The notes under the pieces: model-generated
The model's input: only the letters and a program-made list of their open reading frames with translations
Told to the model about the DNA's origin: nothing
The model's database searches: none
Made by a program: the position numbers and the translations under genes
Shown: positions 11,265-21,929 of the stretch, piece by piece
How positions within the stretch are numbered: position 1 is the stretch's first letter
Layout: each line of letters begins with the position of its first letter
Source: Calophaca sinica
Taxonomy: Eukaryota > Streptophyta > Magnoliopsida > Fabales > Fabaceae
Length of the DNA stretch: 64,000 bases
Assembly (NCBI GenBank): GCA_037113605.1
Contig: CM073736.1
Coordinates: forward strand, 29,016,258 to 29,080,257
Direction: 5' to 3'

Positions 11265-12639
11265 CAGGGTCGTCCCTGAGATTTTGGGTGCCCTGTGCGA
11301 ATGGATAAATTGGTGCCCTATTTATATATATATTATAAAAAAACACAAAGGGGTGCAAAAAACTAGTCATTAATATATATTTTTTTTACGAAGTGTTAGA
11401 AGCCTCGTTAAAACCTTCTGATGCAAAACCCTCCTTAGTGAAAAAATATCTAGAAGGAAAAAGAGTACTCCGCCCCCTTAGGAAAAATAAAAACTAGTCA
11501 TTAATTGTTTTGATACAAACTCAAGTTGAACAAAATACTACCGAAGGAAAAGAAAAGATTACATATAGTCATATTTATGTCTATCAACCCAAACATGTTG
11601 CAAAAAATTTGTATCATTCCGGACAGAAACTGTAGGATGTTTGGCAAAAAATTTATCAAGAGCACCCTTTTGAGATTCATTATCAATTTCAATTTGTTTC
11701 TTTCTTTTTCGTTTTAGATGACCAGAAAGTTGTTTTCTAGGCAACATATTCAGACAAGTAGTAAGAAACAATAGCACCTGATTGTTAATTGCTGCTTGAT
11801 TTGAAACTTTCAATTTGTGAAGCTGCCTTTTAGATGCAGTAGGAAGAAGCAGACACCAACCCTTATACGCTGGACCAAAGAAGAAAAGAATGTCTGATTC
11901 GCCAACAAGATCAGTCTAGTGCAAGATAAAAATTAGACAAGAGTATTAGTTTGGTCAATTGCTCAAAGTTTTATGAGTCAGCCCATCACTATTCATAGAA
12001 TCATATTGAAAGGCACAAATTTTTTTTGTTTCATTTTCGTGAACAGTAATAATTCATAGAATCAATTTACCAAAAAAAAAGTAATTCATAGAATCATAGA
12101 CTCATAGAAATCGTTTTCATGGATTCAAACGACATCCTTTTGTTTCATCCTGTTCATGTGATGAACACAAACTCCATTTGGCCGCAAAGTTTTAAAAATA
12201 AGGAAATGAAAAGTTAAAATAGAAAGAAAATGAGAGGTTAACTGTTGACATACTCTTGAGTTTTGCAAAGTGAGTGGATTATGCAGCGCAGCAGCCAGCA
12301 AAGAAAGGTGGAGCGCAACAATCTTGTCTTTTTGTGATATCTAAGAAATATTTTAGTATATTTTAGGGTTTCTATTTTAAAAGTCTATAGCCTTAGACTG
12401 AATGTTAAACAAATAATTGGGCCCTCAAAGTTTGTGAAGGTTTGGGCCTAAATGTTAAACAAATAATTGGGCCCTTAAGTTTCAAATATAAAAATATATA
12501 AACAAATATATATATATATATATACCAAGTATATTTACATATATATATATACACACACCAAGTAAAAAAAAAATTTGGTGCCCCCTAAAATATGGGGCCC
12601 TGTACGGTCGCACCAGCAAAACGCCCTCAGGACCCCCTG
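11265..12639 (-). mobile_element. hAT element with 8-bp target duplication
   Basis: Ends are CAGGGTCGTCCCTGAG (left) and, reverse-complemented, CAGGGGGTCCTGAGGG (right). Flanks CTTCCACC (11257-11264) and CTTCCGCC (12640-12647) match 7 of 8, as expected for an old hAT duplication. Just inside the right end is a CAGGGCCCC-type motif common in plant hAT elements. It contains a fragment of a transposase N-terminus on the minus strand, so it is a deletion derivative of about 1.4 kb. Confidence 0.75.
11559..11813 (-). pseudogene. hAT transposase N-terminal remnant
   Basis: The frame contains KRKRKKQIEIDNESQKGALD followed by KFF. This basic segment leading into SQKGALDKF is characteristic of the N-terminus of plant zf-MYM/TTF-type hAT transposases (family knowledge). 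The likely original start is the internal Met of MLPRKQLSG at about 11756. The catalytic RNase H-like core and the dimerisation domain are absent, so this is a fossil of the source gene. Confidence 0.55.
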
Positions 12640-12884
12640 CTTCCGCCGTTGTTCAACTAGGTAAAACCAGAGGAACACACTCGTGAATCATACATCGGGA
12701 GACTAATCCGTTATCCATACACACACCAAGTAAAAAAAAAATTTGGTGCCCCCTAAAATATGGGGCCCTGTACGGTCGCACCAGCAAAACGCCCTCAGGA
12801 CCCCCTGCTTCCGCCGTTGTTCAACTAGGTAAAACCAGAGGAACACACTCGTGAATCATACATCGGGAGACTAATCCGTTATCC
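12549..12884. repeat. perfect 168-bp tandem duplication (2 units)
   Basis: Units 12549-12716 and 12717-12884 show no differences by eye over a 169-bp overlap at offset 168, including an A10 run. Each contains the right end of the hAT element plus flanking LTR sequence ending TTATCCA. Confidence 0.93.
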
Positions 12885-12885
12885 A

Positions 12886-13934
12886 GCATGCCGAAGAGTC
12901 AAGATAGAGCAAAACTTTCATAAAATTAATACAAATTTATTAAATATATTTATGATTGAATAAGATAGTAAAATTAGAAAATATTTTTTTAATATTTATT
13001 GTTGATAATAAATAAATAAATTAATTTATTAAAGAACTAATTAGAAAAAGAGAATGATCAGACAAAGAAAATAAGAGTAAACCATAGTTAAGACACGTGG
13101 TATAAATTGAAAAATACAGGTAAAAAGATATTATCTCATTCTTCAAAATTAAAAACTGGAATTTATTATATAAAAATAAATTAGTTATAGTTTAGCCAAT
13201 AATTTGTGTGCCAAATTTAATAACAAAACTACTGTATATTAGTATCTTCACAATATGAAGAACAATACGTAAGAGTGTAAGACCAAAATATGTTAATCAG
13301 TTAATGTATGTGGAAGGTAATCAAAAATTACTAGTAAATTTATGCTGAAAAAAATATTGCATTTAATTAAGTTTAATTTTTTATAAAAAAATTGATGTGA
13401 TCTTATTAAAATAATGCATAGTCCAATATTTATGTGAAAGAAGTGTTAAAAAATTTCTGTGCGAAAAAAATAGTTCTATGAGAAAATTATAGGGCCATGA
13501 AATTTTGACCTTTCACCAAGATGGTACTCCGGAGGTCAAAAATGCTGACTTATATATGGTCATAAAAAGCCAGGTCTACGAGAGCAGGCCTTCCCTCGCT
13601 GCGTAAAGTTCGTACTCAGATTTCCCGGTAAAGTTTCCATCATCATCAAAGTTTTATTTTGTGATTTAATTTAAATTTCGTTTTCTTTCACCTTCTACGT
13701 GATGTCTGATCCAAGCTGTACAGGAAGAGCTAGCTGTAGCCTGCAGGCACAAGTTGAGGTCTCAGAGTTGTATAAAATAATTTAATTATTAAAAATTATT
13801 TTAATACCTCACATTTTTTATATTTGTTTCTTTTCTGTTTTGGTATAAGACGGGCCAAAAGCCCATATTTGTTTTTATTTTTTGTATCTTGTAATTTTGA
13901 AATTACATAACAGCATCTTTAATGGTGAACTTAT
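12886..13934. other. AT-rich intergenic sequence
   Basis: No gene or clear element. The stretch near 13497-13640 is less AT-rich, but its reading frames are short. Confidence 0.4.
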
Positions 13935-14145
13935 ACTGGTATATATTAAGTTTGGATTTGACTCCTCTAAAATAGGTAGAGAGTAAAGTAAGTAATCTAA
14001 CTGTTTATGAGAAAATCAAGGGTGATTTGTTATGTGTGTGTAGTTAATATCAATCCTTGATTTTCTCATTAATGGTTGAGATTATTTACTTTACTCTTTA
14101 AAATAAATTGCTCATTTTAAAATAGTCGGATCCATTAAGTTTTTA
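13935..14145. mobile_element. foldback element (MITE-like hairpin)
   Basis: The arms about 13979-14022 and 14062-14101 are near-complementary (AGAGTAAAGTAAGTAATCT pairs with AGATTATTTACTTTACTCT, and GAGAAAATCAAGG with CCTTGATTTTCTC), around a loop of roughly 40 nt. Weaker pairing extends outward to the TTAAGTTT-like motifs at both ends. The superfamily is unresolved. Confidence 0.55.
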
Positions 14146-14793
14146 TTTCGCTTTTTTTTACACAGTTTTTATTTCGCTAATAGGTTAATCTTACTATGGC
14201 ACACCACCAGGACCATGATTCATTGCGGTTACTGCCTCCTGCAGTCACATGGATGACAACCATTAGATGCAGTCAAGCTGCAATCATAGCCATTGAATTA
14301 TTTTGTTTAAAAAAAATGACAAGTGGAGAGAGAAAAAAATAGTCGAATGCAGAGAATCTAATTCTCACCATTTTTAAGAGCTCTCCTCACTTTATGCTCC
14401 AATGGTCATGTAATCTTTTAAAAACTCAAAATGGACTCCATAAGTTACTGCAATCATTATATTTTTATTTAAATTTAATTTTGTTTTAACATAAAATATT
14501 AGTTCATTTATATTTTAATTTTGAAAATAAATACATAAGGTTCTCTACTAAGGGTATGCTCTTTTCTGACTGAGAGGCATGATAGAAGGAGAAGATCCAT
14601 TTCACAAATCAATAGGTGTCCTAAATAAAAGAGCTATGTTAAATGAACAACCAAAATGCCACACCGTAGAGCTAACATCGTAACCCCAAAGACATAGCCT
14701 GGTCTCGTGTTACGTGTTGGGAGAGAGAAACAAAATTAAAAAAAGCTGCAAATGCATATATATACGGTATGGGACAACTGATTATCATTTCCT

Positions 14794-15260
14794 GGCTAAA
14801 TAACACTTTTGGTCTCTTAACTTTATTTTAGTTTTTATTTTGGTCCTTTAACTATTATATTTTTTATTTTGGTCCCTTAAGTTACAAAAATACGACACTT
14901 TAGTCCCCTAACTATTTTTTTTTCATTTACGTCCCTTAACTTTATTTTAGTTTTCGTTTTGGTCCCTTAAGTTACAAAAGTTACACCAAATTCGTTCTTT
15001 TCGTCTATAATCTTTTTAAACAATGAAGTCAAAATCATTCTTCTATCAGAGTTCTTATTAATGAAGTAACATGATAAAAGATAATTGAGCAAAAAAAAAG
15101 AGTTTCAATGACATATACACACAAAATAAATGGATTACAGACAGAAGAGACAAAAGTATCGTATTTTTATAACTTAAAAGACTAAAATAAAAAATATAAT
15201 AATTAAGAGACCAAAACAAAAATTAAAATAAAATTAAGGAACCAAAATCATTATTTAGCC
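14794..15260. mobile_element. Mutator-type MITE with 9-bp target duplication
   Basis: Terminal inverted repeats start GGCTAAATAA and continue through TTTTGGTCTCTTAACTTTAT, mirrored at the right end (ending TTATTTAGCC). Flanks TCATTTCCT (14785-14793) and TCATTTCCG (15261-15269) match 8 of 9. There is no coding capacity. Confidence 0.82.
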
Positions 15261-15269
15261 TCATTTCCG

Positions 15270-16541
15270 TAAATAAGCAACACATTTTCGGAATGCATAT
15301 ATAGTAGTAGTACAGCCCCAAATTGCATTTTAGAGATCGATTATCAACGAGCTCTACCGGGGATGGGTCCCCATTATTTTCTCAATCGATTACATGTACG
15401 TCTCAATTAATTTGCTCATCTCATCCACTTTGGGGTTAAAAAGGGAAGTAAGAAACAGTTTTGTACCTTTTTATACTCTCGAACATATATTCTCTAAAGT
15501 AATTACTCTGTCCGTGATAAACACTTGTTTATTTATGGAAATGTAGCCATTAAGAATCAAAAATGAAAATTTTCGGACGTTTGTTACTTTTAATTTTAAC
15601 AGAAAGAACACAAGGAACTCAAGGTACCTATTATTGCAGAAAATATCAATAACTATGCATGCTTTAGACACCAAAAGCTCTTTCCGCCAAAAAATTATTT
15701 CACGATCCTAGTGCAGCTAGCATAACGCTGTGAGAAGGACTTTGATGACAATCAACCAGCACATAGGGTCAATCATCTTGAGATGTTTTCAATTATTCAA
15801 TTCTATCCCATTTTTTTAGGGTAAAAAATGAATGCCTTATCCCTTTAATAATTGGTACACTAGTGCGAAGACCTTCCAAGCAGCGCAAGGTATTTCCTTT
15901 TTTATCTGTGGCCTCAACTTGTCCTAGTTAATGAAAATCTTGATGCTATTCTTTGGTTTTCTAAAATGAAGAAACACATGGAACCTTATAGAATAGAATT
16001 TTCTCAAAATAGAAAAATGTTAAATCAATGATGTACTTATTTTGCTGAACCACACCTAAATAGTTGCATCATCTATTCTACTGCTTATTGAATATTTGTG
16101 TCTCTCAATGAACCCAATTAATAGAATGCGTAAATTTGATTTCGGTTTGGTTAATAACGCGTTATACGCGTAACTCTAGATAATGCCTCAACAACATTAT
16201 CAAAGTCGCACAAAAATCACGTGTGCATTTCTTGAATGATACATCTAGATAACGTGTGGAAAAAAAAAGCTATTTGAAGATGACTCTGATAATACTTGAT
16301 AATATTTGTTTAAGCACATGTTATCTGGACGTGTTCGACCTCAGTTACCAGAAAATATATAAGTCTCCACTATTTTTCTATAAAAAAAGGGATTTGAATA
16401 GCTAGTGGTATGGACCATTCTGAAATGGTGCCACAACATCCGTGACTTTGCTTTAGATATTGCTGGTGAGAAATTAGATGTTCAACACTTTTTTTTGACC
16501 CACCCTAATTATTCATTTGGACTGGGTGTCCTCCCAGGGTA
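15270..16541. other. intergenic sequence
   Basis: No gene or element is recognised. Several short frames are present without similarity that I can recall. Confidence 0.35.
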
Positions 16542-16542
16542 T

Positions 16543-16645
16543 TGTAACAGCCGAGTTCTATCCACCTCGCACTGTACTCACGGTCTTCTCCAACCCCATG
16601 TGGAGTTTTTGCCTTTTACAAGGTTTGAACCCGGGACCCTAGGGC
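16543..16645 (-). mobile_element. tRNA-derived SINE, 5'-truncated copy, inverted
   Basis: The reverse complement of the 3' part of the two copies that follow: it contains a B-box-like GGTTCAAACC (complement of 16622-16631), the GGCAAAAACTCCACATGG-type body, and ends in CTCGGCTGTTACA. The A-box half is missing. Confidence 0.65.
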
Positions 16646-16783
16646 ATAAGTAGCTCAGTTGGTGATGACAAGGTGCTTCCGAGTTACTTAAGCCCCAGGG
16701 TCCCAAGTTCGAACCTTGCAGAAGGCAAAAACTCCACATGGGAGTGGAGAAGACCGTGAGTACAATGCGAAGGGGATAGAACT
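16646..16783 (+). mobile_element. tRNA-derived SINE copy 2
   Basis: It has an exact A-box TAGCTCAGTTGG at 16651-16662 and a B-box-like AGTTCGAACC at 16706-16715, about 44 bp apart, as in a Pol III internal promoter. No complete tRNA cloverleaf follows, so it is a SINE and not a tRNA gene. It ends near GGATAGAACTCGG and runs directly into copy 3. Confidence 0.7.
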
Positions 16784-16931
16784 CGGTTTTGCTTAGTTGG
16801 TAATGGCAAGGTACTTCCGAGTTACTTAAGCCCCATGTCCAGGGTTCGAACCTTGCAGAAGGCAAAAACTCCACATGAGGGTAGAGAATACCGTGAGTAC
16901 AGTGCGAGGTAGATAGAACTCGGCTGTTACA
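16784..16931 (+). mobile_element. tRNA-derived SINE copy 3
   Basis: It repeats copy 2: A-box TTGCTTAGTTGG at 16789-16800, B-box GGTTCGAACC at 16843-16852, the same body, and the complete 3' end CTCGGCTGTTACAG. Compared with copy 2 it keeps the full tail, so copy 2 may be cut by it. Confidence 0.7.
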
Positions 16932-16932
16932 G

Positions 16933-17694
16933 CTATCCCTACAGCAAAGCCGTTTGGGCCCACATGGAACTAATCTTAAGTCAACGAATCAGAGCGAGGT
17001 GTTTTTACACCTAGTTGGTCGCCTCCCCAAAGCGACTTTTCTAGAATTCGGTCTTGTAACTCCTCCTAAGTCTGTGCTTCACTTATCAGCTTAAACACCC
17101 ACCGTTGGGTAACGCTCAACGCTTTAATTTGCTCATAAAAGGAAGGTGAAAATATGGAGAGGGAGGAGGATAGTGGTGGTGGTGGTGGTGGTTGTGAGAC
17201 AGTTGGTTTCTTTTTTTAATTTTTTAATATTTTAAATATAGATTAATCCTGATCGTTGAATAATTTAATGGTAAGGATGTACTCAATTTAATCACCCACT
17301 CACTTTATTCTCTAGCAAGAGTGTCCACATTAGAGGAGCCATATCTCATAATAAATGTGTCATACACTACTTTCTTTATCTAATTTCTAATTACGTGGAT
17401 TTTCATACTATTATTATATATTTTTAGCGGTTAATTATAATGAATATTATTAAATTTTTATGTTATAGAAAATTATTATATAAGATTAAGATTGTCTCAT
17501 ACTCCATTGAGATCTAGTGTGAGAGGAATAGAAAAGAGGGATCAAATGAAAAATGTAAGTTATATACTGCATAACCGGCCCAATCCCAGCTTCTGAAACA
17601 AGAGAAAAGGTCACAACGGCAAGATCTAAGATCCTTGATTTAAGTGAAGGAAGAAATCCAAAAGCTCCAGTCCCACCTCTTTCAATTATGGAAT
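16933..17694. other. intergenic sequence
   Basis: No gene recognised. A short GGT microsatellite lies at about 17176-17195. Confidence 0.4.
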
Positions 17695-17742
17695 TGGATA
17701 GTTACTCATATTCAATAGCAGGGGATTCGAGAACAGCCAGAT

Positions 17743-18377
17743 ATGCCTGGCCAAAAAAGTATTGAGGGTCGGGTGTGGCCCACAATGGATGCGGGCGCCA
17801 TTGCCTATGTAAAAAGGTGCGAGCAATGCCAGAAACATGCCGATGTCCATACCACACCTCCCAATGAGATGGTTTCCCTGTCCTCCCCTTGGCCTTTCGC
17901 ATGGTGGGGGATAGATCTCGTCGGACCGCTCCCAATGGCACCCGGCTAAGTCAAATACTTGATTGTAGAGGTAAATTACTTTACGAAATGGATCGAAGCC
18001 CAACCAGTGGCGAAGATCACTGCTAAAAATGTGATCAAATTCTTAAAGAAGTACATTTTAACGAGGTTCGGCATTCCAGAAGTAGTTATAACAGACAACG
18101 GGACCCAGTTCGCTGATAAAGGATTTCAGAAAACTATGGCGATTTCGGGATCAAGCAGAGATTCACTTCGGTGGAGCATCCCCAAACAAATAGGCAGGTA
18201 GAAGCAACCAATAGAGTGATCCTGAGAGGCTTGAAAAAGAGACTTGACGATGTCAAAGGAAATTGGGCAGAAGAACTCTCCCAAGTACTGTGGGCACTCA
18301 TTCTTCTACTGGCGAGACACCGTTCTGACTCACTTACAGCTCCGAAGCTGTCACTCCAGTTGAAATTGGGAAACTAA
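17743..18377 (+). pseudogene. Tat-clade integrase remnant
   Basis: Three open stretches cover the integrase: the zinc-binding end YVKRCEQCQKHADVH and the first catalytic Asp region (WWGIDLVGPLP) in 17743-17946; the second Asp region (VVITDNGTQFAD) in 17959-18170; and the third acidic region (HPQTNRQVEATNR) in 18171-18377. An in-frame TAA at 17947-17949 and a frameshift near 18150-18170 break the frame. The HHCC upstream half is poorly preserved before 17743. It is not functional. Confidence 0.85.
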
Positions 18378-18565
18378 GCTAGAGCACACTCACCCGCTCC
18401 AAACCTCGTCAAATCACCAACACCTTAGAGAAGAGCTAGACCTCCTTGAAGAAAGCAGGGATCTAGTTGCCTTAAACGAAGCCGCCATGAAGTAAAGGAT
18501 AGCAGCGAGGGATAACCAACAAGTAATTCCCTGCGAATTCGACGTTGGTACCTCGTCCCCCGAAG

Positions 18566-19529
18566 GGCCGATGTCGGTCTCAAAAATGTAAGTCAAGGGA
18601 AGCTGGCACCAAATTGGGAAGGCCCATACCGGATCCTGACAAAGACTGGTACTGGCGCCTACACCTTGGAGACCTTACAAGGTCAAACAATTCCCCGGAC
18701 ATGGAATGCAGCAAAACTTAAGAAGTATTACAGTTAATACCATTTCAAATACCAACATCCAGTTCCACCACAAATGGTGACAATCACTTGTAATTCTAAA
18801 GCATAATAAACAAGTGTTTTTTATACATATTTCATTAGTGTTAAAACATAGCTACAATGTAGGAACCTTGACTTCCATATAACGAGGGCCGATATCGGTC
18901 TCAAAAATGTACGTCAAGGGAAGTTGGCACCAAATTGGGAAGGCCCATACCGGATCCTGACAAAGACTGGTACTAGCGCCTACACCTTAGAGACCTTACA
19001 AGGTCAAACAATTCCCCGAAGATGGAATGCAGCAAAACTTAAGAAGCACTACAGTTAATACCATTTCAAATGCGAACATCTAGTTCCCCCACAGATGGTG
19101 ACAATCACTTGTAATTCTAAAGCATAATAAACAAGTGTTTTTTATACATATTTCATTAGTGTTAGAACATAGCTACAATGTAGGAACCAATACTTCCATA
19201 TAACGAGGGCCGATATCGGTCTCAAAAATGTAAGTCAAGGGAAGTTGGCACCAAATTGGGAAGGCCCATACCGGATCCTGACAAAGACTGGTACTGGCGC
19301 CTACACCTTAGAGACCTTACAAGGTCAAACAATTCCCCGAACATGGAATGCAGCAAAACTTAAGAAGTATTACAGTTAATACCATTTCAAATGCGAACAT
19401 CCAATTCCCCCACAGATGGTGACAATCACTTGTAATTCTAAAGCATAATAAACAAGTGTTTTTTATACATAATTCATTAGTGTTAGAACATAACTACAAT
19501 GTAGGAACCTTGACTTCCATATAATGAGG
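18566..19529 (+). repeat. three 321-bp tandem units: pol C-terminus plus 3' UTR
   Basis: The marker GGTCTCAAAAATG occurs at 18576, 18897 and 19218, exactly 321 bp apart. Each unit begins with the integrase C-terminal text (a frame reading WEGPYRILT and TLETLQGQTIPR) and ends with non-coding sequence ending CTTCCATATAACGAGG or a near variant. Units are about 96-98% alike by eye. Only the first is still joined to upstream pol. Confidence 0.93.
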
Positions 19530-20040
19530 TAGACTTGCAAACCACCACAACAACACGATTCTGCAAGTCACACCAGTCCAGTATGGGAGTTCAAACCGAC
19601 TTGACTCGCCATCCCGTCAGTCCACAAATATTTCCATTATCCGTCTACCCAAGATAGGTTACTATTTCTGATCTTCCGGGGCAGAAGGGAGGTTGCCCCA
19701 GCAGGGCTTCCTCCCCGAGATGACAACTAAATCAAATTAAAAATACAACGTTCTAGGCCAACGAAAGCATTACAAGTATTGAGCATTAAACAATATGATA
19801 AGGAAAGCAAAGGCACGAAATCACAATTTCTATTTAGTTATGCAATTGTTACAAGTCCAAAACGGAGAACACAAAAGCAAGAACGTTACAAAGAAAAAGA
19901 AAAACGAATACAAGTAAAAGTGTTCATATTCAGCAGGCATCAGCCGATGAGAAGCTAGGGCGGTCAAGGAGAACAACTTTGGTAGAAGCGTGTATTATGT
20001 TGTCTCCAGAAATGATCCCCAGGTTCATAGTCCCTTCAGT

Positions 20041-20760
20041 TCAGATGGCCACACCAGGATTCAAAAATAACACTTGCTTAATGTCGTTCTCAAACTGCTC
20101 GGTGCCGATCTGCATCATCATTTCTATACTAGCATCCCTCTTAGCCACAACAGACTTATAGATTTGGTCCTTCTCCTCTAACGCGTTCTTTAATTCCTCC
20201 AGGTCAGCAGCCCTCTTAACCTTCTCCTCTTTCAAGAGTTTGATCTTAGAATGGAAGGAGTCCCTTTCATTCAAAATTTCTACTTCTGAGACTAGAGGGC
20301 AGACTTCTCCTTTCTAAGATCGTCCACGACGTTGGTCAGCTCAGCAACGTTCTTCTCTGCTTCATCGGCCCTTTGGGTTTTGTTAGCTAGCTTAGTCTGA
20401 AGACCTAGCGCGGTCTGAAGCTTATCTCAGAGGCCCTGGTTGTCTCCCCCCACCTTGCGAAGATGATCTCGCAGCTTCCTATCCTTCTTCAAGGCCGTCT
20501 CGGCACTCGACTTCACCTTACGCAGCTGAACCACCTCTCCTTTGAGGTCATTCACCTGATTCCAAAGGGTAGGACCGACGTCCCCTGATGCCGGAGCAGG
20601 GTCCTTGCTCACAAAAGGTAACACTTGTTGTTTTGAAATCTTTGTCTTCTTTGAAGGAGGTGGGGGCACAACGGAAGAAGGACCTCGCTTGTTACCTTCT
20701 AGATCGATGATGTCGGCAGTGGCATTGATCACCTAGAGGGAACCAGAAGGTTCAGACATT
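20041..20760 (-). pseudogene. antisense coiled-coil ORF of the Tat-type element
   Basis: Read on the minus strand. One open stretch (20732-20427, 101 aa) has DLEGNKRGPSSVVPPPPSKK followed by a predicted coiled coil (NDLKGEVVQLRKV). A second (20274-20041, 77 aa) is strongly helical, rich in Lys/Glu heptads (KEEKVKRAADLEELKNALEE). Stops between them show decay. Grande/Retand-type elements carry a gene in this position and orientation; the function is unknown. The pairing with that gene class is inferred from position, strand and composition. Confidence 0.55.
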
Positions 20761-21057
20761 TGTGCTGGCACCGGAGAGCCCGAACCCGAATCACGGTCCT
20801 TGGCAATCTTTAATCAATCACCATCAAACTCCTACTGTTGCTGTTTCGGAATGAGTGCGTCTTTTCAAGTCACTCAAATTTCAAAACTAGCATGTCAGTT
20901 CACTTCCTTTAGGAGATTCTAGAAATATGACTGAAGGAATGGACACATGTCTCCCAACCCTAGTCCCCCTGAGCAGGACCTCGAAACCCGTTCCAGGCCC
21001 TTACCAATAAGGTATCCGAAGTCATCACTCACTCGATGACGTTGGTTAGGGGGCTAC

Positions 21058-21518
21058 TGATCCGGAGTGGCCCAAGCCCACTCCGCCTTGGACCAACTAA
21101 CCCGGATGGGGAAGGTCCACGCCCGATTTGGTGAAACCCTAAATCACACCCTCAGTGGCACTAAACCTAAGGTACCCACGTTGCGACATAAACCCTAAAA
21201 GCGACTCCCTGGCGGCGCAAAACCTTAGGACCGATCTCAGCCATTGGATGAATCTTACGGCAAATAGCCAGCCAAGGACAGCTGAAAGTACACTAACACA
21301 CCAGCGTGCTGACTTCACCTATAAAAGGCAACTGACCACAGCAAGATAAGGTATGCATTCTATTTCTCTACCTCACACCCTTATACCGGTACATCGGAGT
21401 GTGTGCAGGTACACCCCCACCTTGTGCTCCAAAAATCCGGCCAACTCCGAGATCTACTTCGGATAAAAAATCTCCTGTCTCACTTTCCTGTCACATTCTC
21501 TGTCCCTCACCAATGACA
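21058..21518 (+). repeat. 3' LTR of the Tat-type element
   Basis: It starts TGATCCGGAGTGG right after the purine tract TTAGGGGGCTAC, has TATAAAAG at 21320-21327, and ends near CCAATGACA. It is about 461 bp. No second copy exists in the window, so the 3' end is approximate. Confidence 0.65.
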
Positions 21519-21540
21519 ATTTGCCACATAATAAAATAAA

Positions 21541-21916
21541 GACAAAATTACAGTTGAGGTCTTTTATCTTAATTTAAAGTTTCAGTTCAGTCATTTATGT
21601 TTTTTAGGTCAAATTAGTCCTTTAAAGTTAATTTTAGTTTCAATTTAGTCTGTCATGTTCTAAAATATTGTCAATGTTGGCCAAATTGGCCTATTTTTAC
21701 CATTTTGCAACATCTTTTTAGGCTCTGATTTATGGCACAATTAATACACCAGATTGTGCTTGTTGCAAACTTGCATTTCTCGTTGTAGATTAACTAACAA
21801 TTTGCCTCAAAATTAACGTTTTAAAACATGTGAGACTAAATTGTAACAAAAAAAAAGATAAAAGGACTAACTTGAAACTTTAAATTAAGATAAAATACCT
21901 CTTGAGTAATTTTGCG
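21541..21916. mobile_element. Mutator-type MITE with perfect 9-bp target duplication
   Basis: Ends GACAAAATTAC and (reverse-complemented) CGCAAAATTAC lead into a long shared inverted repeat containing TTTTATCTTAATTTAAAGTT. The flanks TAAAATAAA (21532-21540 and 21917-21925) are identical. It lies just right of the Tat LTR. There is no coding capacity. Confidence 0.85.
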
Positions 21917-21929
21917 TAAAATAAAATCA

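Larger units (their letters stand above)
10312..12716 (+). repeat. old Ty3-gypsy-type LTR remnant, split by two hAT elements
   Basis: The text from about 10312 to 10840 has LTR features seen in Tat/Ogre-type elements: a TATA-like region near 10728, then ACTGACTCTAGCGTCAGAGTG and TCTTTG (10796-10825), which resembles the recurrent CTGACTTGAGCGTCGGAGTG block of such LTRs. It continues after the two hAT insertions as CTTCCGCCGTTGTTCAAC and on to TTATCCA (12716). No internal coding region is attached. Outer borders are uncertain. Confidence 0.5.
17695..21518 (+). mobile_element. 3' half of a Tat-clade Ty3-gypsy retrotransposon
   Basis: In order: broken integrase (17743-18377), three 321-bp tandem units made of the pol end plus 3' UTR (18566-19529), an antisense coiled-coil frame (20041-20760), a purine tract TTAGGGGG (21046-21053), and an LTR starting TG at 21058. 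An additional antisense reading frame between pol and the 3' LTR, and tandem subrepeats in the 3' UTR, are both reported features of the Tat lineage. The gag, protease, RT and 5' LTR are missing. The left border is uncertain. Confidence 0.75.

Noticed and set aside
16651..16852. Possible tRNA genes, because of strong A and B boxes
   Set aside because: No acceptor stem or anticodon arm can be drawn; the long shared body indicates SINEs.
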